Of a DNA stretch of 64,000 nt, positions 63,024-64,000 are shown one piece after another (positions within the stretch are counted from its first letter, which is position 1; the number at the start of each line of letters is the position of its first letter). The position numbers were made by a program, and so were the translations under genes. The notes under the pieces are model-generated. The model was not told where the DNA came from and ran no database searches. It saw only the letters and a list, made by a program, of their open reading frames with translations. The stretch lies in IMG/VR virus record IMGVR_UViG_3300032293_001631, positions 31,477-95,476 of that record, one strand, 5' to 3'. The DNA is from a virus.

Positions 63024-64000
63024 ATGGAAAAGAATATTAAAATACTCTCGTTTGATCAATTTATGAACGAGCAAACTGAGGAATCAGGAGCTACCGGATC
63101 AACTGCAGCTACTCCAGGTGAAAATTTAGCTAAGCCAGAGACTGATAAGGAAGCAAGATCTAGAATTGCTCTAGGTATAGTTCAGAATCTATTTGGTGAT
63201 GTTAAAGGATTAACTGGCGGAGTTGATAGCATTATAGATCAGACTAATAAAGAGGTTAAGGAATCACTACCATATAAAGGATGTGGAGCATCCGAGGGAT
63301 ATAAAATGGATAAGGGTGATCTTTCAGTATTAACCATTAAGATATTACTTGAATACTTACACGAAAAACAAATAGGAAACTACGAGAAATCTCTAAAAGA
63401 GCTAAACGAGAAGAGGTCTATAATAGTTGGTGTAAGAAATAAATTAGCAATAAAGAAAGAAGCAATAAATCAGGATAGATTCTGCGACGCTCTTTATTTT
63501 ATTCCAGGAAATGCCAGCGATGGTACAGATGCTGGAACAGGATCTACCGGATCTACTGGACCTACTGGCTCTACAGGACCTGCTGAAACAGTTAATAAAG
63601 AACCTAAAAAGGAGGATGTATTTTCTAGAATTAAGAGCAAAAAAGGCGAAAAAAAGAATGAATCATATTCTATAGTGGAATCGATTGATTATAGAATAAA
63701 TGAATTGGAATATCTTTCTGAGTCTGGCTTATGGAGTTTCGGTAAGTTCGAAGAAATGGGAAGAGAGAGGAATTTCCTTATACAACATAAAGAACTTATA
63801 GAAGAGGGTGAAATATCTGAATCAAGATTTATAGAACTATATGAAGATTTTCTAGGTATAGGAGCAGGACTTACGTGGATAGGAAAAAAATTAGGAATAG
63901 TTAAGGATGATAAGCCCAAGGGAGGCGGAGTGATAGCTTCTGCTCAAAATATAGTAAAAGCTGCTAATGAACAACCAGCATTACCGACTGGTCCAACTGG
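63024..64000 (+). CDS. Tagged protein with G-x-T-G repeats (partial, runs off the window)
   Basis: At least 325 residues are visible. It begins MEKNIKILSFDQFMNEQTEE (tag with M-N-E at residues about 14-16). A helical region follows (about 95-150, LLEYLHEKQIGNYEKSLKEL), then a collagen-like low-complexity stretch at about 172-186 (GTGSTGSTGPTGSTGPAE). A second tag-like patch follows, and the visible end is again P-T-G-P-T-G. The early Q-N-L-F-G-D and T-E-E-S-G-A-T-G segments match no known family. A GATATATA box precedes it. Confidence 0.6.
   Translation, partial: MEKNIKILSFDQFMNEQTEESGATGSTAATPGENLAKPETDKEARSRIALGIVQNLFGDVKGLTGGVDSIIDQTNKEVKESLPYKGCGASEGYKMDKGDLSVLTIKILLEYLHEKQIGNYEKSLKELNEKRSIIVGVRNKLAIKKEAINQDRFCDALYFIPGNASDGTDAGTGSTGSTGPTGSTGPAETVNKEPKKEDVFSRIKSKKGEKKNESYSIVESIDYRINELEYLSESGLWSFGKFEEMGRERNFLIQHKELIEEGEISESRFIELYEDFLGIGAGLTWIGKKLGIVKDDKPKGGGVIASAQNIVKAANEQPALPTGPT

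Noticed and set aside
1-64000. tRNA genes, CRISPR arrays, insertion sequences, integrase or att sites
   Set aside because: Looked for cloverleaf-like segments, regular repeats and transposase/integrase motifs by eye; none seen. A tRNA scan would be needed to exclude tRNAs fully.

Overview
The window is about 64 kb from the interior of a large, AT-rich tailed-phage genome with a T4-like (contractile-tail) gene set. Genes are tightly packed with many 1-30 base overlaps, and all but two point right. Small genes point to a Bacteroidota host: a 59-residue Hc1/histone-H1-like protein, a DUF4494-like protein, and start codons preceded by A-rich stretches, mostly without a Shine-Dalgarno sequence. 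No tRNA, CRISPR array, integrase or insertion sequence was seen. No stretch longer than about 210 bases lacks a gene.

Region 1 (1-32.3 kb) is the virion/baseplate block. It holds a triple-S1-domain protein, an amidoligase-like protein, gp25-like and gp6-like baseplate wedge proteins, a 2259-residue baseplate/adhesin protein with beta-propeller repeats, several giant fibre or baseplate proteins (up to 1866 residues), a collagen-repeat fibre, a candidate spanin-like membrane protein and a possible tail-tube-fold protein. A reverse-strand phoH interrupts it. Region 2 (32.2-37.9 kb) is replication and recombination: a RuvC-like resolvase, a gp32-like ssDNA-binding protein without visible zinc ligands, a gp61-like primase, a possible UvsY, a GIY-YIG homing endonuclease and UvsW. 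Region 3 (38.0-49.4 kb) is accessory: a ligase-like/nucleotidyltransferase fusion with altered active sites, a metallopeptidase + VWA + MoxR-type AAA+ module, the Hc1-like protein, an MBD4-like DNA glycosylase and several small genes. Region 4 (49.4-64.0 kb) is nucleotide and DNA metabolism: the N-terminal half of a split family-B DNA polymerase, dimeric dUTPase, NrdB, NrdA, adenylate kinase, a glycosyltransferase, a topoisomerase II ATPase/TOPRIM subunit, a ParB-like protein, UV-damage endonuclease and DnaJ.

Two signals tie the window together. First, at least eleven otherwise unrelated proteins begin with the same short pattern (basic/hydrophobic start, F-x-x-F/L, then L/I/V/M-x-E at about residues 10-20). 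This resembles the T4 capsid-targeting sequence of internal head proteins and its gp21 protease site. The carriers include the metallopeptidase, the MoxR ATPase, a ParB-like protein and, with a longer N-terminus, adenylate kinase. Second, an exact GATATATA octamer lies just before structural genes and before half of these tagged genes, as a phage late-promoter element would. Together they suggest a late-expressed set of proteins packaged in the head and injected, including a MoxR/VWA/peptidase machine. This is inference from sequence and needs proteomic proof.

All calls come from reading translated sequence and recalled family motifs. No database search was run. Domain assignments for the large structural proteins are the weakest.
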